From Spinellus fusiger (Eukaryota > Mucoromycota > Mucoromycetes > Mucorales > Phycomycetaceae): DNA of 64,000 bases. Location of the stretch: contig JALLLS010000027.1 of NCBI GenBank assembly GCA_025094145.1, positions 186,001-250,000 on the forward strand, in the 5' to 3' direction. Every line of letters starts with the position of its first letter. The first letter of the stretch is position 1. Below the pieces are notes generated by a model, which worked only from the letters and a program-made list of their open reading frames with translations, was not told the origin of the DNA and made no database searches. Made by a program: the position numbers and the translations under genes. Below are positions 63,540 to 64,000 of the stretch, in pieces.

Positions 63540-63892
63540 TTAGTGTTTTCTAGGACAATGAGGCATATAGGTATAGGGACAAATCACATTGGGATACAAG
63601 CATGTATCAGGACAGGCACTATCACTGTAAGGTGACAAAGTAAAAATAAGTATAAAGATACTCTATATGCAACACTGCAGACAGGACAGAGTAGCACTTA
63701 CCATGGAAGAGTCTTAGTACCGCAACCCCATGGTGGGTCTGGATGAGGCTCATAGCCCTGGTAATCTATGTTGAAACGCAATGGATTGTCTGGACCATGC
63801 CTTGGTGTCAATGGATGATACAAAGAGGCAGCATTGACAGAAATATGGAAGAGACCCATAGAAATTAGAAAGGATACGATAGATAAATGCAT
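63540..63892 (-). CDS. Small secreted cysteine-rich protein
   Basis: Exons 63892-63702 and 63624-63540 (intron 63625-63701) give 91 residues. The first about 23 residues form a clear signal peptide (LSIVSFLISMGLFHISVNA). The mature part begins with a Pro/Asn/Asp-rich stretch (LYHPLTPRHGPDNPL) and holds six Cys: two around WGCGTKTLPC and four in the second exon (CPDTC, VICPY, PHCP). That would allow three disulfides. No known family is recognised; the size, secretion signal and even number of Cys are those of fungal effector-like or antimicrobial-like peptides, which is inference. The rest of the window (63893-64000) is its short upstream region. Confidence 0.6.
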
Positions 63893-64000
63893 AAGAAGAG
63901 TAGTTTTGTGTCTGAATAAAAGATACAAAATAACAAGTAGTAAATCATCATTTCTTTTATATCTCTTAGGATAGTGTATGAGTAGAGTGTGTGTTTCTTT

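Overview
The window reads as nuclear DNA of a filamentous fungus, most likely an early-diverging one of the Mucorales type. Direct signs are intron-rich fungal genes with short introns (about 40-110 nt, GT-AG with two GC-AG exceptions), AT-rich intergenic DNA full of trinucleotide and hexanucleotide microsatellites, and several Tc1/mariner copies. A tyrosine-recombinase (DIRS-type) retroelement remnant and a degraded Fanzor/TnpB-like gene, both recurrent in Mucoromycota, point the same way. The taxon assignment is inference; no rRNA or tRNA marker is present.

Positions 1-44,400 are mostly gene space. In order: carnitine O-acetyltransferase (+, 539-2752); an arrestin-domain protein (-, 2963-4857); a degraded island at 6.6-12.4 kb holding a Fanzor/TnpB-like remnant, a dead Tc1 element, a retroposed tRNA-Gln 5' half and a LINE fragment; a delta-12-type fatty acid desaturase (+, 13986-15255); the last exon of a small membrane protein (-); the DEAH helicase Prp43/DHX15 (-); the DSC/Tul1 transmembrane RING E3 ligase (-); ribosomal protein uL1/L10a (+); the mitochondrial fusion dynamin Mgm1/OPA1 (+); the decapping enhancer Edc3 (-); NADP-isocitrate dehydrogenase (+); translation release factor eRF3/Sup35 (-); the phosphatidylethanolamine methyltransferase Cho2 (-); and a small unrecognised spliced gene (+, 43464-44408). 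For all of these except the partial membrane-protein exon I joined exons across introns so that every phase closes, and exon lists are given in the entries. They are ordinary housekeeping genes and not a cluster; lipid metabolism recurs (carnitine transferase, desaturase, DSC ligase, Cho2, IDP) without any sign of co-regulation.

Positions 44,400-62,700 are a transposon pile-up. A Tc1 element that is a chimera of two families (44443-48150) was invaded by a DIRS element with about 105-bp inverted repeats (44515-46833). It is followed by a perfect 321-bp tandem array of about 4.6 units (48218-49694), a short Tc1 of a third family (50206-51291), and, 16 bp later, a second Tc1 nearly identical to the 5' part of the chimera (51308-53142). 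A spliced gene of unknown function (54889-56560) survives in the middle. A second copy of the third Tc1 family (56653-62693) was split by a near-full-length LINE (56823-61764) that left an 11-bp target duplication and a poly(A) tract. The window closes with a small secreted six-cysteine protein gene (63540-63892, -).

The most notable observations are the Fanzor-like remnant, the recombinant Tc1 element, the two-level nested insertions that order the TE activity in time, the tRNA half flanked by a 13-bp duplication, the perfect 321-bp array, the GC-AG introns and the secreted Cys-rich peptide. No CRISPR array, operon, riboswitch or intact defence system is visible.
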